This document shows, one piece after another, positions 44,789-54,889 of a DNA stretch of 64,000 nt (position 1 is its first letter; each line of letters starts with the position of its first letter). A program made the position numbers and the translations under genes. The stretch comes from Apoda limacodes (taxonomy: Eukaryota; Arthropoda; Insecta; Lepidoptera; Limacodidae). A model generated the notes under the pieces. That model was not told the origin of the DNA. It ran no database searches and was given only the letters and a program-made list of their open reading frames with translations. The stretch is taken from the NCBI GenBank assembly GCA_946406115.1, contig OX291555.1:11426001-11490000 (forward strand), written 5' to 3'.

Positions 44789-45950
44789 GTGTGTACATTA
44801 TAAGATTCAAATTAGTAATTTTAACAATGCTTTGACATAGATTAACAGAATCTATTAAGCGTATTAGCGTTTTTTTCAATCAACTACTTAAATAATCATT
44901 TCAAATTTTTATCTTATTGAAATCTAAGAAATTACATGTTACGTAGTTGTATATAAAAGATCTGTAGACAAATAGTAGACTTTGACGTAATAACCTGTAT
45001 TTTCAGATAAGCCAACCAAAATAAAATTTAACTACCGAGAAGAGCCGGCAAGAAACTTAGTAGTAAACCTTTTTAACAGTTTCATAGTCTAAATAAATAT
45101 AGGTATATATATAATATTCATATATTGTTTTACAAAAGGTAATTGCATAATATACTGCGATTCAATTTAAAATATTACATATACATCACAATAAATTAAG
45201 TTCTCAGTTTTTCAAGCATCGACTTCGTGATTAGTCGGTAAAAACTAAATCATCAAAAACCTTACACAGCTATTTTAGCATACATCATAAAACCACAAAA
45301 TTTAGTATTTAGGGGGTGCACCCTAAAAATCTTATTTGCGGGAAAAATCCTTATATCGCTTAACTCTTTAAGGGCCAGCAATAGGAAATCATGTTCATTT
45401 GTGTGTGGGATTTTGGGAATTTTATACAGAAATGAAAATTAGTTAAGTTTAGACATCAAAGAACAGACAAAACGCTGAAACTTTATGTTTTACATAATAA
45501 TGCCATGCTTGAGTTCTTTGTAAAAAAATTGCAAACTGTCAAAAATTTTTGCCTGAAATCTCCGTACAAATAACTATGGCGATCTGTCTTGTATTGCCTC
45601 GCACGAACGCCGGATATCATTTCACCCCGAGTTTTCAAGGCCGACAAATATTACGCGACAAGTGGCGATGTGTATCTACATAGTTGTAAATGTACAGTGG
45701 TTGACGGGTCCTGCGGCGGGGAAATAGAATTGAAACGAGGTAAGTACTAAATTTGTATGTACTACATTCTTAATTTTGCTTCTATTCTGATTCCTTTTAC
45801 TACGTGTTCAGTATATGTTTGTATGTATACACACAACCCATTTTATTTGTTATCGTTTACAATTTGTATTGGTAAATGATAAATTGATAATTGTTTCTAG
45901 AAAAATATGAATACGGCCAATCTTAATCGTGCATTAGTTAAAAAAAACGA
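44789..45950. other. Intron of second unit, proximal part
   Basis: 44789-45050 matches the first unit's intron. A retroelement core is at 45034-45070 (ACTACCGAGAAGAGCCGGCA). 45560-45739 is GC-rich and ends in a strong donor-like AACGAG|GTAAGTA, so it could be a non-coding first exon of an alternative transcript; no frame is claimed. Confidence 0.4.
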
Positions 45951-45959
45951 TTAAGGTTT

Positions 45960-46255
45960 CGTTCGTTCGTCGTGACAAGCACTTTGGTCTTACATGATAT
46001 TCTGGGTGCGATGATCAAGCCGCAAGGTACCCAAAGGAACTCTGTTATGAAACAACGCAACCCCATCACTTTGGGCTCGTTTGATTCGTCATGACAAGCA
46101 CTTTGGTCTTACATGATATTCAGTGTCTGATGATGAAGCCAGAAGGTAGGCAAAGGAACTCTGTAATGAAACAACGCAACCCCATCGAGTTTGCGCTCGT
46201 TTGATTCGTCGTGTCAAGTCATCACATGATATTCAGGGACTGATGAAGCGGGACT
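45960..46255. repeat. Tandem repeat, 119-120-bp unit, 2.4 copies
   Basis: The unit with CGTGACAAGCACTTTGGTC, TTACATGATATTC, AAGGAACTCTGTxATGAAAC and AACGCAACCCCATC starts at 45971 and 46090; a partial third copy starts at 46210 (CGTGTCAAG). Confidence 0.85.
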
Positions 46256-46804
46256 GATCTCAATGAAACTAAGTTTTGTTGAGTTTTCAAAGATTCTTTT
46301 CGAACTTTATATTTGTTTTTTAATTTGGAGATAGTGGAACTTAAATGGAGTGAATTTTTGACAAAAAAACTTCAGTTTTGATAAAAATTCTTTTTTTTGA
46401 ATTTTCAGGATGCTTATAGTTTTTTAAAATTTAAGATGGCGAATACTATTGCATGGCACATTCGACGTGATTTTTTCGAAAAAAAACAACTTAATTCTAA
46501 TGGGTGTTCACGAATGCTAAACACATATCATTTATCAGTTTTTTTATTTATTTGAAATCTAATATTGTATATTTTAGTTTATTTTTCCCTTTTTTGTTTT
46601 AGCGTTGCTTTAGTAACACTCAAAATGTTGATCATTGCAATATAGAAGTTGGTACCTATTTGAAGTTAGTTGCTAATAGGTAGACAAACGAGTAAAATGA
46701 GCAAGTGAGTAGAAGAATGAGATGAATCAGTTAGTGAGTTAGCTGGAAAATAAGTAAATTTAAGTTTTTATTTTTTGCAGGATGAAGAAATCACATAGGT
46801 CTAA
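46256..46804. other. Intron stretch without recognised feature
   Basis: AT-rich with T and A runs. Nothing assigned. Confidence 0.35.
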
Positions 46805-46812
46805 CTGTAGAT

Positions 46813-47069
46813 CAGGGCTGTAGCTAGAGTTGAAACAGCGTTGGTTTCATGCATGGGTACGGCGCAAGTAATTTTTCTATCTTTCATTATTTTACCTGCT
46901 TCTGAGCGTGAGTCATTAGGATAGAAGGTAATTGGGTGGGATCGCGGGAAAACAAGAGCAAAATGGTATTTATTTATAGTACGGAAAATCAATCTTTTAA
47001 GGTATGGCATTAGTATTTCAAGGTAGGACATTGCCCCACAATGCCCCCCCCCCCTTGGCTACGGCCCTG
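46813..47069. mobile_element. hAT-type MITE, 257 bp
   Basis: The left end CAGGGCTGTAGCTA and the inverted right end CAGGGCCGTAGCCA form imperfect inverted repeats. The 8-bp sequence CTGTAGAT flanks both sides (46805-46812 and 47070-47077). CAGGG-type ends and an 8-bp duplication are diagnostic of hAT elements. The interior is AT-rich with a C11 run near the right end and encodes nothing. Confidence 0.85.
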
Positions 47070-47077
47070 CTGTAGAT

Positions 47078-48104
47078 GTCAAGACAACTCTGTTAAGCTT
47101 GAACAAGATTAATAATTCAGACTTCTGACGGATCGCATCAGAAGACTTGATCACATTGAGAAACTTATGTAGAACTAGAACGAATGCATTGATTGATAAA
47201 TACAAAATAAACCAACTCTTTCTCCATCATACCTTACATACTGTAGATGCAATAGAAAACTAATAGTATCTAAACCTAAGAAATTATTTTGGATACCTAT
47301 ATGTTCCCAATCTGTCGCTCGTACTACGCACTGTGTAAACGCGCCTTTGCTTGTAATTTTCATTTGCGCGCGGGCCAGAACTGACCCTTAATCGTTGAAG
47401 AAACAAAAAATGTTGAAGTGAGAAAGGAAACCTGATAAATTTGCTTAAAAATTGTTTTTTTTTCTGCACACCATAATTAACGAGGAATTCGCTATCGAAG
47501 AAGTTGCAAAATTTCTTTGTTTAATTTGCGAGAGTTTTGCATAGGTACGTTTAAATGCTTGAAATGTGGTTGCCTATCTAAAAATACAAATTGTTCAAAA
47601 ACTATACAATCAACTATACAAAATATAAAGAAAGAAAAATGAGTTTGATAGGGGATAAAATAGTTTTGAAAGTATATAAAAGATTACAACAAATGTGATT
47701 GTCTTTGATTATTTTGTGACTATGCGGTATTTACAGAGTCATGAAAATTAACCTTTTTTATAAAAGTGTTGTATTTTAGCTAATAGGTAGATTCTACTTC
47801 TACCAAACGGCTTATGAAGAAAAAGGTTATTTGGTAGAAAAGTTCTATAATGATTAGACTAAATAGCTTTTTTTTATTATACTTTGTATATACCTACTAT
47901 CTGACACGGCGAACGTTGTTTCTTTTTTTAAAACAACTCTAGATTTGTCAGTCTTTGGGGAATACCTTAATTGATTATTCTTATTAAAGCAAAAGTTTCA
48001 CTGCAATGAGTTTGCAAACACCAATCAGATTTTGACCAATAATAACAAAACTGTATAAGTGAATGCGTATTTATGTCTATCAACATTTCTTTTTCTCGAT
48101 AGTA
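47078..48104. other. Intron of second unit, distal part up to the transposon
   Basis: No gene. 47900-47930 has CTGACACGGCGAACGTTG, a trace of the repeat family at 26275. From 47962 to 48104 it matches 19301-19433, the region interrupted by the transposon; the TA at 48103-48104 is the left target copy. Confidence 0.5.
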
Positions 48105-48120
48105 GGGGAGGCCGGGGTTC
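48105..48120 (+). repeat. Left terminal inverted repeat of the pogo/Tigger-type element
   Basis: GGGGAGGCCGGGGTTC, exactly inverted at the right end of the element (51192-51207). It is followed by AAAGTGCCGGGGGCAG and the first GTTGTTCC site. Confidence 0.9.
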
Positions 48121-48293
48121 AAAGTGCCGGGGGCAGGTTGTTCCGATTGAAATAGCTCCGCGAAGAAAAGAGATAGCAATAAATGTGAAGTGCGTCGCGA
48201 AACGACATATTATCGCGCCATTGCGTCAGCCATTTTAGTGACGCTCTGTCCGTGTGTTAGCGTGGTAGTCGATTAGTGACACTCAAACATCAC

Positions 48294-48567
48294 GTAAGTA
48301 AATATTTTCGTCATCATACTTTTTGGTCTATTTCAATAAATTTTCTAGCTATTTATGTGTGACTTGCTATTATCTGTCGAGCAAACTATAGTGATTATCT
48401 TTTTAATATCATTTTTGGCTTTTGAAAACCTATTCTATTATAATTGGATGTTACTTTAGAAAATAGAATTTGGGGTTCCAAGTTCCTCTGGCGGGGGGCT
48501 AGTTGTTCCGCGGAACAATCTGCCCCGTAATGAACACGTAAATAATAAAATTAAAACTTTGTTTTAG
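48294..48567 (+). other. Probable 5' UTR intron of the transposase gene
   Basis: CATCAC|GTAAGTAAAT (donor at 48294) and TTTTGTTTTAG|GATG (acceptor ending 48567) bracket 274 AT-rich bases. The acceptor lies one base before the start codon at 48569. This would let the transcript start near 48200 and join directly before the ATG. Confidence 0.55.
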
Positions 48568-48568
48568 G

Positions 48569-50500
48569 ATGAGAAACTATAAACGAAAAACCGAACGGGG
48601 CAAGGTTTCAATTGAGCTTTTGCAGCGGGCTGCTGATGCTGTTATTAAAGACGGTCGTAAACTTAAGACGGTAGCTCGGGAATTAGAGATATGTCATATG
48701 ACATTGTTTCGCTTTGTCAAAAAGTTGAAAGCTGGTGTAACACCTACTGTGGGTTACTATTCTAGACAGGTGTTCAACCAAGACCAGGAGACGACATTGG
48801 CGGATTATTTATTAAAATGTTCATCAATTTACTTTGGTCTTTTGCCAGAAGAAGTAAGGAAGTTGGCATATAGTTGCGCTGTCAAATTTGACATGCCTAA
48901 TATTCCAGTCTCTTGGCATAGAAATAAAGAAGCTGGAGCTGATTGGTTCACTAGTTTTCTGAAAAGAAATCCGTCTTTGTCCATAAGAGCTCCGGAAGCC
49001 ACAAGTGCAGGACGCGCATCCTCTTTTAACCGGCACAACGTTCATGAATTCTTTAGCAAGCTCGGAGACGTCATATTGAAATATAACTTGCTACCGTCTA
49101 GAATTTGGAACTTGGACGAAACCGGAGTTACCACTGTATTAAAGCCAAAGAAAATAGTCGCTGCAAAAGGCATTAAACAAGTGGGTGCCATAGTGTCAGC
49201 GGAACGAGGAACTTTAGTTACCGTTGAACTTGCAGCAAATGCAGTGGGAAATACTGTACCACCTATGTTTATTTTTCCGCGCCTTAAATATAAGGACTTA
49301 TTTATTCGAGATGGTCCCACGGAGAGTATTGGAGCTGGAAATAGCTCAGGATGGATGACGGCTAAAGAATTCCTCATATTTATGGACCATTTTATAAAAC
49401 ATACAAAGCCCACTCCCGAAGACCCCGTATTGTTATTGCTTGATAACCATCAATCACATGTTGAAATTGATGTGGTTGAAAAGGCAAAGGCCAATTCGGT
49501 TATAATGTTGTCTTTCCCGCCACATTGTACCCATAATTTGCAACCACTAGACGTTGGCGTTAATGGACCGTTTAAAACGTATTGTGCCAAAGCGCAAGAA
49601 AACTGGCTACGTAATAACCCAGGCAAGACAATGTCTATTTATGAGATACCTGGAATTGTCAAACATGCATGGCCTTTAGCAGCTACACCAAATAACATTA
49701 TGAACGCATTTAAAAAGGCAGGCATAAGTCCATACAACCCTGATATATTTACGGATGAAGATTTTGCCCCGTCGTTCGTAACTGATCGACCAATGCCCGA
49801 CACTGCTAATATTTCATTGGAATTGGGAAATCTGGAACCACAGCTTCAAGAATTAGCAGACGTTAATGAACCTCAGGTGCATCATGATATGGAAACCATC
49901 CCAGGTAACGAGCCACATCCAGCAATAATAGAATCAGCAACCAACGAACCTCAACCAGGACCCTCGCACATTGCTAATTTGCCAAATAATGTTGTCATTC
50001 AAGCCACATCTAGCACATTTTCACCTGAAGCTATTAAACCTTTACCAAAAGCACCACCAAGATCGTGTATAACAACTAAGCGACGAATAAGAAAATCAGC
50101 AATACTGACAGATACGCCTGTAAAGAATGCTTTGGCTGAAGAAAAAGCAAGAAAAGTAAAGAGCAATAGTAAAATAAAGACGAAAGTTGAAAAAAGAGTC
50201 AAAAAGAATAAAGTAACTGGTACAAACAAGCGAAAGAAAGTGGCAAGTGAATCCGCAAATGGTAAAGAAAATGTGAAAAGGAAAGTCCTGCAAGACGATA
50301 ATCATGGAAGTGATAGTGAAGAAGAGACCATGGAATGGTATTGTATAATATGTTGCGATTTATTTTCCAACTCACGACCAGGTGAACAATGGATTGAATG
50401 CGTCATGTGTAAGAATTGGGCTCATTCAAAATGCCTGAAATCTGAAGATGTTCATTCTTATGTTTGTCAAAATTGTAATTCTGACGACGACTCTGATTAA
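48569..50500 (+). CDS. Pogo/Tigger-type transposase with C-terminal PHD finger
   Basis: 643 aa, no stop. Residues 1-57 form a Psq/CENP-B-like helix-turn-helix (ELLQRAADAVIKDGRKLKTV, MTLFRFVKKL) for DNA binding; a second CENP-B-type segment with ADWFTSFLKRNPSLSIR is near 125-140. The DDE_1 endonuclease core has aspartates at 183 (WNLDETGV), 292 (LLLDNHQSH) and 328 (HNLQPLDVG), the DDD set of pogo enzymes. Residues 500-580 are very basic (KRRIRKS, KRVKKNKVTGTNKRKK), probably a nuclear localisation region. Residues 592-636 are a PHD finger with C592, C595, C611, C614, H619, C622, C633, C636, all eight zinc ligands. PHD fingers read histone tails, so chromatin-guided targeting is plausible (inference). 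The start is the first ATG after the acceptor. Confidence 0.93.
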   Translation: MRNYKRKTERGKVSIELLQRAADAVIKDGRKLKTVARELEICHMTLFRFVKKLKAGVTPTVGYYSRQVFNQDQETTLADYLLKCSSIYFGLLPEEVRKLAYSCAVKFDMPNIPVSWHRNKEAGADWFTSFLKRNPSLSIRAPEATSAGRASSFNRHNVHEFFSKLGDVILKYNLLPSRIWNLDETGVTTVLKPKKIVAAKGIKQVGAIVSAERGTLVTVELAANAVGNTVPPMFIFPRLKYKDLFIRDGPTESIGAGNSSGWMTAKEFLIFMDHFIKHTKPTPEDPVLLLLDNHQSHVEIDVVEKAKANSVIMLSFPPHCTHNLQPLDVGVNGPFKTYCAKAQENWLRNNPGKTMSIYEIPGIVKHAWPLAATPNNIMNAFKKAGISPYNPDIFTDEDFAPSFVTDRPMPDTANISLELGNLEPQLQELADVNEPQVHHDMETIPGNEPHPAIIESATNEPQPGPSHIANLPNNVVIQATSSTFSPEAIKPLPKAPPRSCITTKRRIRKSAILTDTPVKNALAEEKARKVKSNSKIKTKVEKRVKKNKVTGTNKRKKVASESANGKENVKRKVLQDDNHGSDSEEETMEWYCIICCDLFSNSRPGEQWIECVMCKNWAHSKCLKSEDVHSYVCQNCNSDDDSD

Positions 50501-51191
50501 TTTTTTTTAAGTTCTTCTGAAGACTGAAATGAATCTGTTGTCACAGAGTAGGTTTAGATTATTGATCTCAGTAAAATGAATGCTGTAAGACTGAATTAAG
50601 AAACTCTAACTCGAAATGTTAAAATTAGTTATTTTTGTTTTAATTAAAAGAAATAATTTTGTTTTTTTGACAAACAAACGTTTGTCAAAGTTGATTAGGT
50701 AATATCAAAAATGATTATTACTCTTAAGTCTATTAATTAGGTTGTACTACACTATTAACCGGTAGTTAATGCTTGTTATTATTTTATGTTTGTAGTTTTG
50801 TTCATTATATTTTTAAATTTTGTTGAAAAATGTGCAAAAAACATTAAGATTTTGTACTTTTCTAAATAAAACTCTCATAAATATTCAATTACATATACCT
50901 TATTTATTTTATATAATACCTTTCCAACTAATACTACATTATTAGGGACTGAAGTTGATAAGCGGAACAACTTACCTCAGCTGAGGAACAACCAGCCCCT
51001 TTGTGGGGCGAGTTGTTCCTTGTCGACTTTTTACAGAAAAAATATCCTGAGCCAAAATATATGCTTATTACAAACAACTTAAGTATATAATTTGAACTAG
51101 GATAAATTATGCACCATTTTTATATAGGAGTCGTTAATTTTAAACGTTTCTATTACATTCATATTGCCCCCGACTCCAAAATCGGAACGTC
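50501..51191 (+). other. 3' region of the transposon with binding-site-like repeats
   Basis: 3' UTR with AATAAA (50865-50870), then GGAACAACTTACC, TCAGCTGAGGAACAACCAGC and GGGGCGAGTTGTTCC between 50964 and 51019. No second gene. Confidence 0.6.
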
Positions 51192-51207
51192 GAACCCCGG
51201 CCTCCCC
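51192..51207 (-). repeat. Right terminal inverted repeat of the pogo/Tigger-type element
   Basis: GAACCCCGGCCTCCCC, the exact inverse of 48105-48120, followed by TA and the resumed intron sequence (CCTGGCACACTAAGTTCTTC, compare 19434-19450). Confidence 0.9.
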
Positions 51208-51333
51208 TACCTGGCACACTAAGTTCTTCACACCTCGCAATTCCCGCTACCTCTTTTAAGTTGTCCTTTCAATAAACAAGAGACAATCTCATACTGTACT
51301 TTTCCAAATAAGTCACAATATTATCTGTTGCAG

Positions 51334-52502
51334 GTGTGAGAGAGTTGGGTGTAGACAGCAACTCAAAGCAACTTGTTGGGAAAGCGAGGGGCAGATCAGG
51401 GCATAAAATGTGTTTTAATATTAAGAGCGTGACGCAAACGTGTCGTGTTGACAACGAGCCGTGCGTGACATCAACACGCCCGTCCTGCACACCTCATGCA
51501 CAAGGAGACAGTGTTGGCGATGTGAACTTTACCAGATACAGTAGAGCGCAGACACGTAAAGGACCGAATGGAAACGAGTGTAAGTTATGCAAAACAGAAT
51601 TTACACGGAAATGTACTGAAACACACACAGGAGAAAGGTCATACAAGTGTAACGTGTATCACTATAAGTTAGCACAAAAGGATAACTCGGGGATACATAC
51701 GCTAACACACGCGGGAGGAAAACCTTATAAGCGTGACGTCTGTGCCACAGTGTTTGCACTAAAGGTTCAGTTAAAGAGACATACACGAACTCACGCGGGA
51801 AAGAAACCTTTTAAATGCGACGTGTGTGGCAAAGAGTTCGCACTGAAGAATACATTAAAGAGACATATACGAACTCACATGGGGGAGAAACCTTATAGAT
51901 GCGATGTGTGTGGCAAAATGTTCACACTGAAGGATCAGTTGAAGATACATTCACGAATTCACATGGAAGAAAAAACTTATAATGTGATGTGTGTGGCAAA
52001 CTATTTACGCAGAAGGGTGAATTAAAGATACATAGTTGGACACATACAGGAGAAAGGTCACCCAAATGTTAGTCTGTAGCAAAGAATATCCATGGAAGAA
52101 TTACTTGAAGTCTCACATATTGATACATACAGGAGTAAGGCCACACAAATGCGACGTATGTGGTAAAGATTTTGCATTTAAGAACTCCTTGAAGAGAAAT
52201 ACCTGGACACACTTGGAAGAAAAACCTTATAAATGTGGTGTCTGTAGCAAAGAATATCCACGGCAGAGTTACTTTAATTAAGAATTCCTTGAAGAGGCAC
52301 ACAGACACACGCGCGAGAAAAACCTTATAAATGTGATGTGTGTAGCAAGGAGTATGCACAGAAAAGTAACTTGAAGATACATAGGTGGACACATACAGTA
52401 GAAAGGCCACACAAATGTAATATGTGTAATAAAGAGTTTGTAGAAAAGCGACAGTTCAAGTATCACATGATGAATCATACTGGGGAAAAGCCACACAAAT
52501 GT
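51334..52502 (+). pseudogene. Second-unit zinc-finger array, broken
   Basis: It opens after TGTTGCAG (51333) in phase with 44788: RELGVDSNSKQLVGKARGRS, TCRVDNEPCVTSTRPSC, two degenerate fingers, one finger whose first Cys is Arg (YKRDVC), two intact fingers and a third (CDVCGKMFTLKDQL). Near 51980 one A is missing (TATAATGT for TATAAATGT) and the frame stops at 52023-52025. Further fingers are readable in other frames, with a stop at 52068-52070 (TAG), an H to N ligand loss (KRNTW, 52195) and a TAA at 52279-52281 where YFN is followed by EFLEE. The last pair (CDVCSKEYAQKSNL, CNMCNKEFVEKRQF) runs into a retroelement at about 52503. A product from the spliced start would have about three good fingers. 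Confidence 0.85.
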
Positions 52503-52950
52503 TTAGGCTACAAGAATTGAGCACTTATGAATGTCACTACGCCATCGGTGCGTAAGTCTTTAGGGCGGGAGACCTTGTATTGAGAAGAACCGGCAAGAAA
52601 CTCAGCAAGGGCATTTCTTTTCTCCCTTTCTCTTACAGCGTCCAATTAAAATATTGGAAAATGCCCTCCCTATCATAAAAGGACACTTTCCATTACAAAC
52701 ATAAAAAACATGAAATATAAAGCACAAGCACAACATAAAAAAGTATCTAATATAAAAAAAGACAGTTTATGTATTCATCACTAAGAAATAATCAATGTCT
52801 TACAGTATTAATAAACAAAACAAAAAAGTAAGACTAAATACTAAGAATACAAAGAAGTTTGCAAGAGCAGACCAGCCTCCACAGGCGGCACCCGTTCACG
52901 AGTATGACACATGAATCAGCCATCGCTTCGCTCAACCATGTTATTTGTCA
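52503..52950 (-). mobile_element. LINE 3' end inserted in the finger array, minus strand
   Basis: From TTAGGCTACAAGAATTGAGC to about 52885 the sequence is the inverse of 59898-60270 (for example GTAATGGAAAGTGTCCTTTT, GCTGAGTTTCTTGCCGG). The portion 52885-52950 (ATGACACATGAATCAGCC) is not in that copy, so this one reaches further 5'. It separates the fingers ending at 52502 from those resuming at 52952. Confidence 0.75.
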
Positions 52951-52951
52951 A

Positions 52952-53500
52952 GAGGTTAAAGAGGCATACATGGACACACACGGGAGAAAAACCCTATAAA
53001 TGTGAAGTGTGCAGCAAAGAATTTATATGGAAGAATGTCTTGAAGTTTCACATGATGAATCATACTTGGGAGAAGCCACACAAATGTCATGTGTGCAGCA
53101 AAGAATTTACACAGCAGAAATACTTGAAGTCTCACATATTGATACACAAAGGAGTAAAACCACACAAATGCGACGTATGTGGTAAAGACAGTGAAGAGTT
53201 CCTTAAAAAGGCATACACGGACACACGCGGGAGAAAAACTTTATAGATGTGATGTGTGTAGCAAAAAGTTGAGTCAGAAAAGTAACTTGAAGTCTCACAT
53301 ATTGATACATACAAGATTAAAGCCACATAAATGTACTTAACGTATGTGTAAAGAGTTCCTTCAAAAGACATACACAGACACACGTAGAAGAAAAACTTTA
53401 TAAATGTGATTTGTATGGTAAGGAACACGAAATAATTACATGTAATCCCGCATATTGTACACACAGCTGTGAGATCATACAGCTGCAATGTTTAGTATAA
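52952..53500 (+). pseudogene. Second-unit zinc-finger array, part beyond the insertion
   Basis: LKRHTWTHTGEKPYKC resumes the array: CEVCSKEFIWKNVLKFHMMN, CHVCSKEFTQQKYLKSHI, then CDVCGKD followed by a frame change at 53190 ([11 protein letters not shown]). Later frames show [27 protein letters not shown] with a TAA at 53338-53340, and near 53465 remnants of the family's C-terminal end. Fingers correspond to 8-11 of the first array. Confidence 0.75.
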
Positions 53501-53910
53501 ATGATTAATAAAATGTAAATTGACACTAAACGTGTGTTTAAATCTCCACATAGTCGTTACACGCATTTATGCATTACGTCCTTCTGTGACACTATATATC
53601 CCTGCTGCTCAAAATCAAGTCTACTTTGGTTTCTTGCGCCGCCGTGGAGGATTTATTTTTTAAAGCTTCTTTCTTAAGTGTTTTAATACAAAATATTATA
53701 ATATTAAAAAGTATAAAATACTAAATATTATTAGTTGATTTACTATAGGTAATATTGTTTCGTTTGTAGTTTTACAAAGAGTTACTATTAGATGCTGGCA
53801 ATAAATCATTATTGTAAATAACATTAAGCAAATTGTAGTTGATTCTCTTGACGATTCAAAAGTGTTCCTGGAAACCTATTTTAATAAAAAGATTTTATAA
53901 TGAATATTTA
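53501..53910 (+). repeat. Zinc-finger 3' UTR block behind the second array
   Basis: It aligns with 1272-1680 (TGTAAATTGACACTAAACG, GTGTTCCTGGAAACC … AATAAAAAGATTTTATAA). This shows that the first and second arrays share both coding end and 3' flank. Confidence 0.65.
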
Positions 53911-54889
53911 AAACTTATTTTATTAAGTTTTCTAATATAACAATTTTTAGTAATCAGGTATGGAACCCTCGGCACACGAGTCCAACTTGCAATGTACCTA
54001 CTGTAGTTTATACACTGAACTTGGGTAAGAATTTTTTTTTTCGCGTACGCCATTGTGTGGGTGTCGTTATTTGAAAAATGCATTTGTGATTCTTAAAAAA
54101 AATGTGAAAAAGTAAAAGGTGCTACTTTTAAACCTGTTCTTAGAAATCTGAAAAAAACAATATAAAAGATATTTATTCATTTATGCACTTTTAAGGAAAA
54201 CTGGTTTGAACAAATTCGATTTTAAGTTTTTAAGATATCCGCCGCTATTCTCATTTTATGGAACCTTAGATTAATTACTGTACGACACGCACTTGGTTTT
54301 TTTTATTCTTACTTATGACATTTATGTCTTAATAGTCGTCTTTAGACTGTCATAAAAAGAATGAAGTGTCTATTAATTTCTTTACTCACAGCATTGCAGC
54401 AGAGCTAGCAAGATGACGTAATAGTTCAGAACTTTGACACTAGATGGATTTCAATAAAAAGGAGCGTGGTAAGGGGTCGAGAGGGCTAGATTCGTAAGTG
54501 GTGCTGGGTACACTTAGCGCCTTAAGTAGGTACATTTTAAATGAGTAGATACTTCAAATCATCAAGCAGGACGATAAAGCCATTACACACGGAGCTATAA
54601 TATCATACCTATATAAAATTGTAACCGAGCCGTGTCTGTACATTCAATATTTAAAAAAAAAAAAGCAAGAAACGCACTGCGACCGATTTAGTTGCAACTT
54701 TAACTATCGTTTTTAAAAATCTGTGATTAGAAATTTTATAGGAACACAACGAACACAAATTTTAAAAAAAAATGCATGCTTAGAGTATGTACAACACACG
54801 GTTTCGGATATATGACCAATTGAAGTTGAACTGTCATCAACATGGTTATCCATATTAAATAAGGATCAGCTTTCTTTGAGATAAACATC
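53911..54889. other. Stretch without recognised gene, one dispersed repeat
   Basis: 53960-54300 contains TATGGAACCCTCGGCACACG and GTACGACACGCACTTGG, related to the repeat at 13178-14150. The rest is AT-rich. Confidence 0.4.

Larger units (their letters stand above)
48105..51207 (+). mobile_element. Complete pogo/Tigger-type DNA transposon, 3103 bp
   Basis: The ends are GGGGAGGCCGGGGTTC and its exact inverse (GAACCCCGGCCTCCCC, 51192-51207), flanked by TA on both sides (48103-48104, 51208-51209), the Tc1/mariner-pogo target. It contains one uninterrupted transposase (48569-50500), a likely 5' UTR intron, and an AATAAA at 50865-50870. GTTGTTCC or its inverse occurs at 48137, 48502, 50964, 50985 and 51012, and with one change at 48512, probably subterminal binding sites. 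Comparison with 19415-19450 of the paralogous intron gives the empty site. The intact frame and perfect ends point to a recent insertion. Confidence 0.92.

Noticed and set aside
52911..53246. A separate gene starting at 52911 before the resumed fingers
   Set aside because: The first codons lie in the inserted LINE tail; the fingers are simply the continuation of the broken array.
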